Counted from the first letter of the stretch, positions 1 through 7,528 are shown. The stretch is 21,246 bases of DNA from an uncultured Acidimicrobiaceae bacterium (GCA_903907185.1 CAIVND010000179.1:1-21246), one strand, 5' to 3'. Notes: generated from the sequence alone by a model not told the origin. Numbers and translations: made by a program.

Positions 1-65
1 GCGAGTCCTCCACCGACCATTGCGCCCGCAAGCTGGATTGCCTGGTCGATACCTGTTGCTGCCAT
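1..65 (-). CDS. atpE: ATP synthase subunit c, N-terminal fragment (cut by window edge)
   Basis: Only the first 21 codons are present (MAATGIDQAIQLAGAMVGGG...), read from an ATG at 65-63. The Gly/Ala-rich start of the first hairpin helix fits subunit c, the proton-carrying rotor ring of F1Fo ATP synthase in the membrane. A strong Shine-Dalgarno sequence (AGAGGAGG on the minus strand, 79-72) lies 6 bases before the ATG, as expected for a subunit made in many copies per complex. It follows atpB by 54 bases, the usual atpB-atpE order. Identification rests on this short segment plus position, and both agree. Confidence 0.88.
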   Translation of the reverse strand, partial: MAATGIDQAIQLAGAMVGGGL

Positions 66-119
66 GAGTTGCCTCCTCTTTCTGAGATTGTTTACTTACG
101 AAAAAAAACTTGAGAACTC

Positions 120-842
120 TTAGTGTCCGCCCGATAGCGCAGACTCAAAATACAAGATCGTCAAGATCGCAAAGATGAATGCCTGTACTGGACCGACAAA
201 GAGTCCGTCAATCATCTTCCACAGCGTGTCGAGAATCGGCACACCAACAAGGAAGGGTCCCGGCAGCGCAGCGATCAATAACAGCATGACTCCACCGGAG
301 AAGATATTTCCAAAGAGTCGAAGCGCCAAGGTGATGGGCTTCACGATCTCTTCGATGATGTTGATCAAAAAGAGTGCCTTCGGCCGAAAGTAGTGGCCGA
401 GATAGGACTTCAAGCCTTGATGGCGGATCCAAGTGACATGAACAAGCACAATGACAAAGAGTCCCATTGCGAGCGTGAAGTTGATATCCCCAGTCGGCGC
501 GGGAAGATACTGCGGACTGTGTCCGGTAGGAATGAGTTCAAGCCAGTTCGCCACCAGGATGTAACAGAAGAGAACGAACGCCAGAGGAACGATTGCCCGG
601 CCATCCTCGCCCATGGAGGACTTCACCTGATTTTCGACTGCACCGATAATCGACTCAACCGCGAGCTGGAACTTTCCTGGAATGCCCGATGTGATCTTCA
701 TCCGCAGATAGAAACCAAGACCGATGATGATCAGCCCAGCGACAGCACACGAGGCGAGATCATCAATATTGACCTTAAGACCAAAGATGTTCCGTGTGAT
801 GTGGTCGCCAACGCTGATAGTGACTGCGAGCATTCCGCCCAT
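120..842 (-). CDS. atpB: F1Fo ATP synthase subunit a
   Basis: 240 residues, the usual length for bacterial subunit a. This membrane stator subunit forms the two proton half-channels facing the c-ring. The diagnostic stretch is LALRLFGNIFSGG near residues 173-185, which holds the essential Arg of the fourth core helix. Several hydrophobic segments are clear (about residues 28-48, 83-105, 121-138, 186-205, 218-236). The start ATG overlaps the stop of the upstream atpI-like gene (TAATG), so the two are translationally coupled, and GGAG sits about 10 bases upstream. A second possible start is Met4. The 54-base gap to atpE contains a run of eight T on the minus strand but no convincing stem. Confidence 0.97.
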   Translation of the reverse strand: MGGMLAVTISVGDHITRNIFGLKVNIDDLASCAVAGLIIIGLGFYLRMKITSGIPGKFQLAVESIIGAVENQVKSSMGEDGRAIVPLAFVLFCYILVANWLELIPTGHSPQYLPAPTGDINFTLAMGLFVIVLVHVTWIRHQGLKSYLGHYFRPKALFLINIIEEIVKPITLALRLFGNIFSGGVMLLLIAALPGPFLVGVPILDTLWKMIDGLFVGPVQAFIFAILTILYFESALSGGH

Positions 843-1267
843 TACTGCGTAACTCCTACGGCCGACGAACGAAGAAGGGATCGAACAAGGTTGGCAAGCA
901 GCACAAAGTAAAACAGTGCCACACCCCCCGCAGTCCCAAGACCGAGGAAGACCGATGCAAACATTAGACCGAGAACGATCACTGTCGTGAACGAAAGACG
1001 AACAAGCGTCCTTGAGGCCAACACCCGGACTGGCTTTTCGACCTGATCCACGTTGACCTTCGCAACGGAGGCGGTAACCAACCGGATGTTTATGAGACCA
1101 AGGCCAAGTCCAAGGCAGATCCCCAACCCAACGAGATAGTGGTGCAACAGCACCGTTACGATAAATGCAACGACGCCGACGCCAACCGCTGAATAGACCG
1201 TTCGGCGAAGAAGTCGATCGATCTCCGTTAGTGGCAGTTGCTCAAACAGCTGGGCAAATCGGTCCAT
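842..1267 (-). CDS. AtpI-type small membrane protein of the ATP synthase operon
   Basis: 141 residues with four likely membrane segments (about 26-43, 47-64, 94-111, 113-131). It lies directly upstream of atpB and overlaps it by one base. Position, size and topology match the poorly conserved ATP synthase I / AtpI family (like mycobacterial Rv1303), which is linked to c-ring assembly or Mg2+ supply for the ATP synthase. No catalytic motif is visible, and the assignment is mainly positional. The start ATG has only a weak purine-rich stretch (GATGAG) before it. A soluble amphipathic N-terminus of about 25 residues precedes the first helix. Confidence 0.75.
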   Translation of the reverse strand: MDRFAQLFEQLPLTEIDRLLRRTVYSAVGVGVVAFIVTVLLHHYLVGLGICLGLGLGLINIRLVTASVAKVNVDQVEKPVRVLASRTLVRLSFTTVIVLGLMFASVFLGLGTAGGVALFYFVLLANLVRSLLRSSAVGVTQ

Positions 1268-1323
1268 AGCTCATCTCAGTTGGGACACGAAGCTGTCCTT
1301 GAGGACGAGCAACGCTGCGGGCT

Positions 1324-1527
1324 TTAGAGGTAGCGATGAATCTTTCGATACGCCACCACGAAGGCGGCAATGATACCAAGGGCTAGGCCGACAAAGGAAC
1401 AAAGCACACCGATGCCCGAGATCTCACCGATCCAGTACCCCCCGCCCACTCCAAGGGCGACAAATGCTGCAACGGTCAGACCGAGTCCGATGAGCTCACC
1501 TATGCCTGGTCCGGACGGTGGCGTCAT
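1324..1527 (-). CDS. AtpZ/AtpI-like two-helix membrane protein
   Basis: 67 residues forming two hydrophobic helices (about 10-31 and 39-60) joined by a short loop, with a Gly-rich first helix (GVGGGYWIGE) and a basic C-terminus (YRKIHRYL). This is the pattern of the F0F1-ATPase-associated AtpZ/AtpI family, in which helix one ends in a G-x-x-x-G-Y/W-L-G/I-like motif. It sits between wecA (63 bases upstream) and the AtpI-like gene (56 bases downstream) on the same strand. Together with the next gene it gives two small ATPase-operon membrane proteins in tandem. The start was chosen at the ATG at 1527, with GAGG about 11 bases upstream. Confidence 0.72.
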   Translation of the reverse strand: MTPPSGPGIGELIGLGLTVAAFVALGVGGGYWIGEISGIGVLCSFVGLALGIIAAFVVAYRKIHRYL

Positions 1528-1589
1528 GCTTGGCCATATCCTCGCATCTCATGGTGAGCCAAGCAAACCTGAACGGTTCGGGAGCGAGA

Positions 1590-2777
1590 TTACCCGTGAC
1601 GGGCGTGGTCGCGGCGGTGTGACCGGCGCAATAACTCATGGCGGCGGGATCTCTCCGGGGCCTTTGGTCGAGCGCCTGGGCGAAAGACGGTATAAAGACC
1701 AACCCCAAGGAGACCAACACCCACCGGCACAAATGCGTTCGCGTGGCTGTTAAAGGTTGGAAGCAGGACAAAAGCGCTGAGCAGGGTCGTCCAGGCCCAG
1801 AGGATGAGGACGGCTCGGCGGTGACCGTGTCCAAGACGGACCAATCGGTGGTGGAGATGTCCAAGGTCACGCTCTGCGACGCCAGTCCCTTTCACCGTCC
1901 GACGGACGATGGCGAACGCCGTATCGAACATCGGGACTCCAAGGATGAAAAAGGGGATAAACAGGGGCGCAAAGCGAAAGAACGTCAGACCCGAAACATC
2001 GACCCCCGAGTTGGCGGCGTTCTCGGTTCGGCCACCGATCACCATCGTCTGAGCGGCGAGCGAGAGCCCGAGAAAGAGCGCACCCCCATCACCCATAAAC
2101 GTTCGAGCTGGATGGAAGTTGTGGGGCAAAAACCCAAGACAGACCCCGCAGGTGATCACCGCAATAAGCGGCCCGAGGTTGTCCACGCCGAGGTCACCCA
2201 ACGATTCGAGGCGAAGCCCGTAGATACAAAGTGACGCACTCGCGATTGCGACGATCCCCGCCGCAAGGCCATCGAGGCCATCGATCAGATTGACCGAGTT
2301 TGCCATCCCGACGACCCAGATCGCCGTAACGAGTGGGAGAAGTGATGGCGTAAGCGAGATGATGGAGTGGTCGAAGGGCAGTTTGAAGTAGTACATCGTG
2401 ACGCCAAGAAAGACCAGGACCATCGCTGCAAGCACCTGACCTGCGACCTTGGCGGGGGCCGAGATGTTTCGGATGTCATCGACGAGCCCCACGAGGTAGA
2501 TCACGGCTCCTGCAAGCACCACTCCAAGAGGCTCGGAGGAGCCATGGAAGACCGGGGCGAGTGTTGGGATATGCGAGGCGATCTCGATGGTGATCGCGAA
2601 GGCAAGAAACATCGCTGCGCCACCGATCGTGGGTGTTGGCCGGACGTGAATGTGATCCTCGTCAGGAAGAGCAACCGCGCCAAATCGAACTGCAAGCCTT
2701 CGCACCGGAAAGCTCAGCAGGTAGGTCAACACCCCAGCGATCAAAAGGACGACAGGGTAGGCCTCATAGGTGGTCAA
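1590..2777 (-). CDS. wecA: UDP-GlcNAc (or related) : undecaprenyl/decaprenyl-phosphate sugar-1-phosphate transferase
   Basis: 395 residues of a polytopic membrane enzyme of the MraY/WecA family. It transfers a sugar-1-phosphate from a UDP-sugar to polyprenyl phosphate, starting wall-linked glycan (for example arabinogalactan or teichoic-type) synthesis. Family motifs in order: HVRPTPTIGG (44-53), DD (100-101), NLIDGLDG (163-170), F/H-rich NFHPARTFMGDGG (220-232) and the cytoplasmic HLHHRL (307-312), which marks the WecA/TagO side rather than MraY. About 11 membrane segments. The C-terminal 30 residues are unusually Arg/His-rich. The start codon is TTG with AAGGG about 9 bases upstream; no in-frame ATG lies nearby. 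It matches the position of mycobacterial Rv1302 (rfe/wecA), just upstream of the atp genes. The sugar specificity is not visible. Confidence 0.9.
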   Translation of the reverse strand: MTTYEAYPVVLLIAGVLTYLLSFPVRRLAVRFGAVALPDEDHIHVRPTPTIGGAAMFLAFAITIEIASHIPTLAPVFHGSSEPLGVVLAGAVIYLVGLVDDIRNISAPAKVAGQVLAAMVLVFLGVTMYYFKLPFDHSIISLTPSLLPLVTAIWVVGMANSVNLIDGLDGLAAGIVAIASASLCIYGLRLESLGDLGVDNLGPLIAVITCGVCLGFLPHNFHPARTFMGDGGALFLGLSLAAQTMVIGGRTENAANSGVDVSGLTFFRFAPLFIPFFILGVPMFDTAFAIVRRTVKGTGVAERDLGHLHHRLVRLGHGHRRAVLILWAWTTLLSAFVLLPTFNSHANAFVPVGVGLLGVGLYTVFRPGARPKAPERSRRHELLRRSHRRDHARHG

Positions 2778-2831
2778 TAGCGAAAGCCCTTCGAAGCGGA
2801 CCTCATGAGTGAGGCTCGACTCATCGAGTAA

Positions 2832-4112
2832 TTAGTTCGGATCTGGATAGGGATCAAAGGCAAGACAGAGCGAGCGGACCTCGTCTCGTACCTTGGCGAG
2901 CGTCTCCTCATTCTCGTAGTCCCGCAGCACCCGACCGATCAGCGAGGCGATCGTTGCCATCTGTTCGACGCCCATGCCAGCGGTGGTCTCTGCAGGGGTA
3001 CCAAGGCGAAGCCCACTCGTGACAAACGGCGAACGCGGGTCATCGGGTATCTGGTTGCGGTTGCAGGTAATGCCCGCTCGGTCGAGTGCCTCCTGTGCAG
3101 CCTTTCCCGTGAGTTCACTGTCAAAGGCACGGAGATCCAAGATCACCTGGTGGTTCTCGGTCCCACCGGTGACGAGACGGAACCCCTCGGTTGCGAGGGC
3201 CGATCCAAGAGCTGCGGCGTTCTTTACTACCTCGTGCGCGTAGGTCGTGAACTCGGGGCGCGACGCTTCGGCAAAGGCAACCGCCTTCGCAGCGATGATG
3301 TGCTCGAGCGGCCCTCCCTGAAGTCCGGGAAAGATGGCCGCATCGATCGCCTTTGCGTACTCGGCGTTACACAAGATCGCTCCACCTCGAGGTCCACGAA
3401 GCGTCTTATGCGTTGTAAAGGTCACGACATCTGCGACACCCACCGGATTTGGATGTGCTCCGCCAGCGATCAAACCCGCGGGGTGGGCAGCGTCAAACAT
3501 GAAGAGCGCGCCGACCTCATCAGCGATCTCTCGGAACGGTTGCGGGTCGATGATGCGCGTGTAGGCAGTCGTACCGGCAACGATGATCCGAGGACGCTCC
3601 CGTATTGCGAGGTCACGGACCAGATCCATATCGATACGCTCACCGGTCCCAGCATCGTCCGCGGGGGTCACTCCATAGGAGACGAATCGGTAGGTCTTCC
3701 CGGTGATAGATACCGGTGAACCGTGCGTGAGGTGACCACCCTGATCGAGACGCATCGCAAGGATGGTGTCACCAGCAGAGGCAAGCCCTAAGTAGACCGC
3801 CAGGTTTGCTGAGGCACCGGCATGTGGCTGCACATTGGCATGATCTGCGCCAAAGAGGGCCTTTACCCGGTCGCGGGCAAGATCTTCTACCTCATCGGCA
3901 AAGACGTTTCCTCCGTAGTAGCGCCGACCTGGATAGCCCTCGGAGTATTTGTTCGTGAGTACCGATGCCGTTGCTGCCATTACCGCCGGCGAGGTGAAGT
4001 TCTCCGAGGCGATGAGCTGCAGCGTCGTACGTTGCCGATCGAGCTCTTCGCCGAGAATCTTCGCCACCTCAGGGTCAGAGGTAGCTAGCGGACCGGTCAT
4101 CTCGAAACTCAC
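2832..4112 (-). CDS. glyA: Serine hydroxymethyltransferase
   Basis: 426 residues, normal length. A PLP enzyme of the cytoplasm that interconverts serine + tetrahydrofolate and glycine + methylene-tetrahydrofolate, the main one-carbon source. Visible motifs: IASENFTSPAV (34-44), YYGGNVFADEVE (65-76), FDAAHPAGLIAGG (206-218), and TFTTHKTLRGPRGG (231-244), in which K236 is the PLP lysine. The start is GTG, overlapping the rpiB stop by four bases (GTGA) with GAGGAG 5 bases before it, so it is coupled to rpiB. A rpiB-glyA pair upstream of the atp operon is also the Bacillus arrangement. Confidence 0.97.
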   Translation of the reverse strand: MSFEMTGPLATSDPEVAKILGEELDRQRTTLQLIASENFTSPAVMAATASVLTNKYSEGYPGRRYYGGNVFADEVEDLARDRVKALFGADHANVQPHAGASANLAVYLGLASAGDTILAMRLDQGGHLTHGSPVSITGKTYRFVSYGVTPADDAGTGERIDMDLVRDLAIRERPRIIVAGTTAYTRIIDPQPFREIADEVGALFMFDAAHPAGLIAGGAHPNPVGVADVVTFTTHKTLRGPRGGAILCNAEYAKAIDAAIFPGLQGGPLEHIIAAKAVAFAEASRPEFTTYAHEVVKNAAALGSALATEGFRLVTGGTENHQVILDLRAFDSELTGKAAQEALDRAGITCNRNQIPDDPRSPFVTSGLRLGTPAETTAGMGVEQMATIASLIGRVLRDYENEETLAKVRDEVRSLCLAFDPYPDPN

Positions 4113-4552
4113 TGGGTCTCCTCAAGTCGCTGAATCTTTTCAATCCGCCGCTCATGGCGACCACCGGCGAACGTTGCCGCCAAAAATGCGTCGAGGGCAT
4201 CGATGGCAACGACGGGTCCAATGACCCGTTCGCCAAAACAGATCACGTTTGCCTCATTGTGCTCTCGAGCGAGGCGGGCGGTTGTGACATCGTGAACCGT
4301 GGCAGCGCGGACGCCATGGATCTTGTTGGCTGCAATTGCAATACCCATCCCGGTTCCACAGCAACAGACACCGAACTCAACCTCACCGGAGGCGACAAGG
4401 CGACCAACTGCAGCACCAAAATCGGGATAGTCAACAGATTCGGGACCATGAGTCCCAAGATCGATTGCGTCGTGGCCGAGCTCGACGAGATGGGCCAAGA
4501 GAAGGTCCTTGAGTACAACAGCTGCGTGATCTGATCCAAGGGCGATGCGCAC
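4109..4552 (-). CDS. rpiB: Ribose-5-phosphate isomerase B
   Basis: 147 residues from the chosen GTG at 4552. Interconverts ribose 5-phosphate and ribulose 5-phosphate in the pentose phosphate pathway. RpiB/LacAB motifs: IALGSDHAA at the N-terminus (D8, H9), DYPDF (41-45), CCCGTGMGIAIAANK (63-77), with the Cys of the active-site loop as in E. coli RpiB, and REHNEANV (96-103). A GTG at 4585 would add 11 residues, but it lies in the loop of an 11-bp hairpin and family proteins begin at the IALGSDH strand. I therefore prefer 4552, where a TAnnnT box sits 6 bases upstream. No Shine-Dalgarno sequence is seen at either start. Confidence 0.92.
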   Translation of the reverse strand: MRIALGSDHAAVVLKDLLLAHLVELGHDAIDLGTHGPESVDYPDFGAAVGRLVASGEVEFGVCCCGTGMGIAIAANKIHGVRAATVHDVTTARLAREHNEANVICFGERVIGPVVAIDALDAFLAATFAGGRHERRIEKIQRLEETQ

Positions 4553-4558
4553 GGGATA

Positions 4559-4564
4559 AGTGTA
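4559..4564 (-). promoter_or_regulatory. Candidate -10 box for leaderless rpiB transcript
   Basis: Minus strand reads TACACT, then six bases, then the GTG start of rpiB. This spacing would place the transcription start on the G of the start codon. No Shine-Dalgarno sequence is present. The same layout occurs before prfA, hom and argS. Functional role inferred. Confidence 0.45.
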
Positions 4565-4568
4565 GTGA

Positions 4569-4594
4569 GGTCCACCGGTCCACACCGGTGGACC
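4569..4594. repeat. Perfect inverted repeat (11-bp stem, 4-base loop) between tsaC and rpiB
   Basis: Arms GGTCCACCGGT (4569-4579) and ACCGGTGGACC (4584-4594) are perfect complements around CCAC. The arms are G+C-rich, but neither strand has a T-run after the stem, so it is not a standard intrinsic terminator. It lies 16 bases before the preferred rpiB start and 72 bases after the tsaC stop. It could be a protein-binding palindrome, an mRNA-stabilising or attenuating stem, or a remnant of a terminator. Confidence 0.8.
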
Positions 4595-4666
4595 ACGATG
4601 TCATCGCTCGATGTTGGCGTCCCCTACGCAGCGGGAGGTCAAGCGCCTAAAACTGCACGCAACTCC

Positions 4667-5275
4667 TCATCGGTCGCCGAAGACCGAATCGATCTCGGCG
4701 AGCGTGACCGGTCCCTCACGAAGGATCGTTGGACGGACACCGCGCAGGTCGACGACCGTGGAGGCGGCTCCGTGACATCTTCCACCATCAACGACCAAGA
4801 GCTCATCACCGAATGCCGCACGGAGCTGGGACAGATCCTCACAGGGAGGCCTGCCATGACGGTTGGCACTCGATACGCCGAGCGGCCCCACCCGTTCGCA
4901 CAGTGCCCGAAGAGGCTGCGCGCTACTCACCCGTAGTCCGATCGAACGATCATCGCCACCGAGTTGGAATTCGCAGCTCTGTTCGCGACGGACGACGACC
5001 GTTAATGGACCCGGCCAGTACGGGGAACCGATACGACGGAGAACCTCTCGCTGGGACCGGTCTGTCAGGCGTAGTGCCGCTTCAAGATCGTGGACGATGA
5101 CCGGTAAGGCGACCGAATCAGGTCGGCCCTTCAGCGCAAAGAGCTCCGTCGTACTCCCCGGCACGGAGAGATCGACCGCGAGCCCATAGACCGTCTCCGT
5201 CGCGAGCGCGATGACCCTTCCATCGCGAAGAGCAGCCGCCGCCTCATCCTCATCGTCAACACCAAGCGTTGTCAC
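4667..5275 (-). CDS. tsaC: Threonylcarbamoyl-AMP synthase (YrdC/Sua5 domain)
   Basis: 202 residues. Makes threonylcarbamoyl-AMP from threonine, bicarbonate and ATP, the first step of t6A37 modification of ANN-decoding tRNAs. Motifs: IALATETVYGLAVDL (22-36), the FALKGRP lysine/arginine loop (46-52), SPYWPGPLTVVV (84-95), IGLRVS (112-117) and SSANRHGRPPC (134-144), as in YrdC. Length fits the single-domain actinobacterial form (mycobacterial Rv1301) without the C-terminal Sua5 extension. The GTG start overlaps the prmC stop (GTGA), so it is translationally coupled to prmC. A 114-base gap follows before rpiB. Confidence 0.93.
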   Translation of the reverse strand: MTTLGVDDEDEAAAALRDGRVIALATETVYGLAVDLSVPGSTTELFALKGRPDSVALPVIVHDLEAALRLTDRSQREVLRRIGSPYWPGPLTVVVRREQSCEFQLGGDDRSIGLRVSSAQPLRALCERVGPLGVSSANRHGRPPCEDLSQLRAAFGDELLVVDGGRCHGAASTVVDLRGVRPTILREGPVTLAEIDSVFGDR

Positions 5276-6165
5276 GAGGCGAAGGTTGCCACGAGGATCC
5301 GCTCGCGCCCCGAAAGATCACGCTTCACTTCGACGGTTCGCGCACCAGCGCGGGTCGCTAGCGATCTGGTCGCCTCACCCTGGGTCGATCCAATCTCACA
5401 GACCAACGACCCGCCATCGCGGAGAAACTCTGGTGCCTCAGCGATGATTACTGCAAGATCTTCAAGTCCGGTTTGACCGGCAACGAGTGCCTCAACAGGA
5501 TCATGATCACGCACCACCGAATCGAGTTGCTGCCACTCCTCAAGGGTGACATAGGGCGGATTGGCGACAATGAGGTCAACTTCACCGATCGATCGATCCC
5601 GAAGCGGTTGATACCAGTCTCCCTCAAGCACGGTGATCCTTGTCCTGACATTCGCATCAAGTTGCGCAACGTTGTCCGCCACCAGCGAGAGAGCACCCAA
5701 CGATCGCTCGATCGCGTAGACCTGCGTATCGGTATCTTCGTGCGCGATAGAACAGGCGATCGCACCGGACCCAGATCCAAGGTCAACGACGCGAAACCTT
5801 CGCAGCAGATCCGTTGCAGTCGCTCCCTTTCGTGCAAGCTCGAGTTGAGCGAGGGCCACACTCACGAGCTCCTCGGTCTCTGGTCGTGGGATGAGCGCTC
5901 GACCGTCAACGGTGAGCTCCAATTCACGAAACGGCCAGTGTCCGATCAGGTGCTGGAGTGGCACTCCCGAAAGGCGCTCGCGCACAAGAGACTCGAGTTG
6001 ATCGATCTGCTCATCTCGGAGAGTGTCATCGAGATCCGCAAACAGATCAGCAAATCGCCGTCCCGACACCTCTTCAAGAAGCACACGCGCCTCGTTCATC
6101 GCGATGCCACGCTGCGTCATCGTTCCTAACTCACTACGCCAGGTGGGTGCGATCGCACGGTTCAC
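5272..6165 (-). CDS. prmC: Release factor glutamine N5-methyltransferase
   Basis: 297 residues. A SAM-dependent enzyme that methylates the Gln of the GGQ motif of the release factors, and lies directly downstream of prfA, its substrate gene. Domains: an N-terminal helical RF-binding part (about 1-90, with HLIGHWPF at 72-79 and the conserved LIPRPETEEL at 91-100) and a Rossmann methyltransferase (SAM loop VVDLGSGSGAIA at 126-137). The catalytic NPPY is at 202-205. Start GTG at 6165, 8 bases after the prfA stop. The Shine-Dalgarno sequence is weak, so translation probably follows on from prfA. Met16 and Met23 are later alternatives, but the N-terminal helix aligns better with the full length. 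Confidence 0.95.
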   Translation of the reverse strand: MNRAIAPTWRSELGTMTQRGIAMNEARVLLEEVSGRRFADLFADLDDTLRDEQIDQLESLVRERLSGVPLQHLIGHWPFRELELTVDGRALIPRPETEELVSVALAQLELARKGATATDLLRRFRVVDLGSGSGAIACSIAHEDTDTQVYAIERSLGALSLVADNVAQLDANVRTRITVLEGDWYQPLRDRSIGEVDLIVANPPYVTLEEWQQLDSVVRDHDPVEALVAGQTGLEDLAVIIAEAPEFLRDGGSLVCEIGSTQGEATRSLATRAGARTVEVKRDLSGRERILVATFAS

Positions 6166-6173
6166 GCGACGAC

Positions 6174-7244
6174 TCAGTTTGCCTCACCGAGCTGGCGCGA
6201 ACGCTCGTCGGCAAGCAGAGCGTCGATGACCTCATCGAGCTCGCCCTGGAGTACGCGGTCAAGTTTGTGGATCGTGAGACCGATGCGATGATCGGTCACG
6301 CGGTTGTCTTTGAAGTTATAGGTGCGTATCTTCTCCGAGCGTCCACCACTTCCCACCTGGTCGCGCTTTGCCTTTGAAGTCTCTGCAGCGACGCGATCCT
6401 GTTCAATCTTCAGGAGACGTGCGCGAAGCACCTGCATCGCTTTTGCACGGTTTTGGATCTGACTCTTTTCATCTTGCATTGCGACTACAACACCGGTCGG
6501 CACATGCGTGATCCGGACTGCGGAGTCGGTCGTATTTACCGACTGTCCACCTGGTCCCGTTGAGCGATACACATCGATGCGCAGATCTGCCATATTGATG
6601 TCAACCTCGACCTCATCGGCCTCAGGAAGCACCGTAACTGCAGCTGCACTGGTGTGGATTCTTCCCTGTGACTCGGTCGCTGGCACCCGTTGGACACGGT
6701 GAGTTCCACCCTCAAGCTTTAGTCGCTGGTAGGCATCATCGCCTTTGACCAAAAAAGTTGCCTCATCGATTCCACCAAGATCGGAGAGCTGGAGCCCAAG
6801 TGTCTCCGTCTTGTACGACCGCGCCTGGGCATAGCGCAGATACATCTCGTAGAGATCTTTGGCAAACAGGTTTGCCTCCTCTCCACCCTCGGTTCCACGA
6901 ATAGAGATGATGACATTGCGCCCATCGTTGGGATCCGTTGGCACAAGCAGAAGTCGCCACTGCTCCTCGGCGCGGGCTCGTTCACTCTCTGCAGGCTGAA
7001 GTTCCTCTCGAATGAGCTCGCGCTCATCACCTTGAGCCTGCTCGAACATCTCTCGTGCAACTTCAACGTCATCGGTTGCACTGCTGAGCGTGTGTCCTGC
7101 ATTTACCACAGCCTCAAGATGCTTATGACGACGCGACAGATCAAGAAAGCGCTTCCGGTCACTTGCGATGTCGGGCTCGCTTAACGCACTCAATACCTCT
7201 GCGTATTCACGTTCAAATTCTGCGAGTCGTTCGATTTCAGCCAC
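6174..7244 (-). CDS. prfA: Peptide chain release factor 1
   Basis: 356 residues, standard RF1 length. Recognises UAA/UAG in the ribosomal A site and triggers peptide release. The tripeptide anticodon PAT (188-190, in RVPATESQGRIHTS) identifies RF1 rather than RF2, and GPGGQSVN holds the GGQ (232-234) that reaches the peptidyl-transferase centre. The start is GTG. An in-frame TAG lies 15 bases upstream, so no longer version exists. There is no Shine-Dalgarno sequence; instead TACCCT lies 6 bases before the GTG. The rpmE terminator ends only 17 bases upstream, so prfA probably needs its own promoter. Confidence 0.97.
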   Translation of the reverse strand: MAEIERLAEFEREYAEVLSALSEPDIASDRKRFLDLSRRHKHLEAVVNAGHTLSSATDDVEVAREMFEQAQGDERELIREELQPAESERARAEEQWRLLLVPTDPNDGRNVIISIRGTEGGEEANLFAKDLYEMYLRYAQARSYKTETLGLQLSDLGGIDEATFLVKGDDAYQRLKLEGGTHRVQRVPATESQGRIHTSAAAVTVLPEADEVEVDINMADLRIDVYRSTGPGGQSVNTTDSAVRITHVPTGVVVAMQDEKSQIQNRAKAMQVLRARLLKIEQDRVAAETSKAKRDQVGSGGRSEKIRTYNFKDNRVTDHRIGLTIHKLDRVLQGELDEVIDALLADERSRQLGEAN

Positions 7245-7250
7245 AGTGTG

Positions 7251-7256
7251 AGGGTA
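7251..7256 (-). promoter_or_regulatory. Candidate -10 box for leaderless prfA transcript
   Basis: Minus strand TACCCT, then CACACT, then GTG. A TAnnnT box with exactly 6 bases to the start codon fits leaderless initiation as known in many actinobacteria. The upstream -35 area would overlap the rpmE terminator hairpin, and no good -35 hexamer is seen. Inferred from spacing only. Confidence 0.45.
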
Positions 7257-7261
7257 GTTCT

Positions 7262-7295
7262 AAAAAAGGAACTCGCCCGTAAGGGCGAGTTCCTT
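7262..7295 (-). terminator. Intrinsic terminator after rpmE
   Basis: A perfect 13-bp stem (7266-7278 with 7283-7295, core GGAACTCGCCC / GGGCGAGTTCC) around a 4-base loop is followed on the minus strand by six T (7267-7262). The stem starts 20 bases after the rpmE stop. This is the clearest intrinsic terminator in the window, and it separates rpmE (and rho read-through) from prfA. Confidence 0.9.
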
Positions 7296-7315
7296 GTTGA
7301 ATCTTGTGAGAAAAA

Positions 7316-7528
7316 TTAGGACTTCGTCTTGCGCTGTCCGTAACGACGCTCAAAGCGCTCAACACGTCCACCGGTGTCAACCAGCTTCTGCTTCCCCGTG
7401 TAAAAGGGATGGCACTCGTTGCAAAGTTCGACGGTCATCGCTGGCTTGGTGGAACGCGTCGTGAAGGTGTTGCCACACGAGCACTTCACCGTGGCGGTGA
7501 CATATTCAGGATGGATGTCTGTTTTCAT
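7316..7528 (-). CDS. rpmE: 50S ribosomal protein L31, zinc-binding (C+) form
   Basis: 70 residues from MKTDIHPEY, a normal length for L31 with the typical N-terminus. CSCG (16-19) and CNECH (36-40) supply the four Cys of the zinc site, so this is the C+ type that binds zinc, not the Cys-free paralogue used under zinc starvation. HPFYTGKQKLVDTGGRVERFERRYG (from residue 40) is the conserved C-terminal part. The frame stays open 18 codons upstream, but GGAGAGACC directly before the ATG at 7528 fixes the start. It follows rho by 100 bases and is ended by an intrinsic terminator. Confidence 0.97.
   Translation of the reverse strand: MKTDIHPEYVTATVKCSCGNTFTTRSTKPAMTVELCNECHPFYTGKQKLVDTGGRVERFERRYGQRKTKS

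Noticed and set aside
101..119. T-run (eight T on the minus strand) between atpB and atpE as a terminator
   Set aside because: The preceding GAG-TT-CTC stem is only 3 bp, and the ATP synthase operon continues through it.
1638..2234. 198-codon plus-strand frame opposite wecA
   Set aside because: Highly charged shadow frame antisense to a clear membrane enzyme; no motif or ribosome site.
4569..4594. Hairpin as intrinsic terminator of tsaC
   Set aside because: No T-run follows the stem on either strand.
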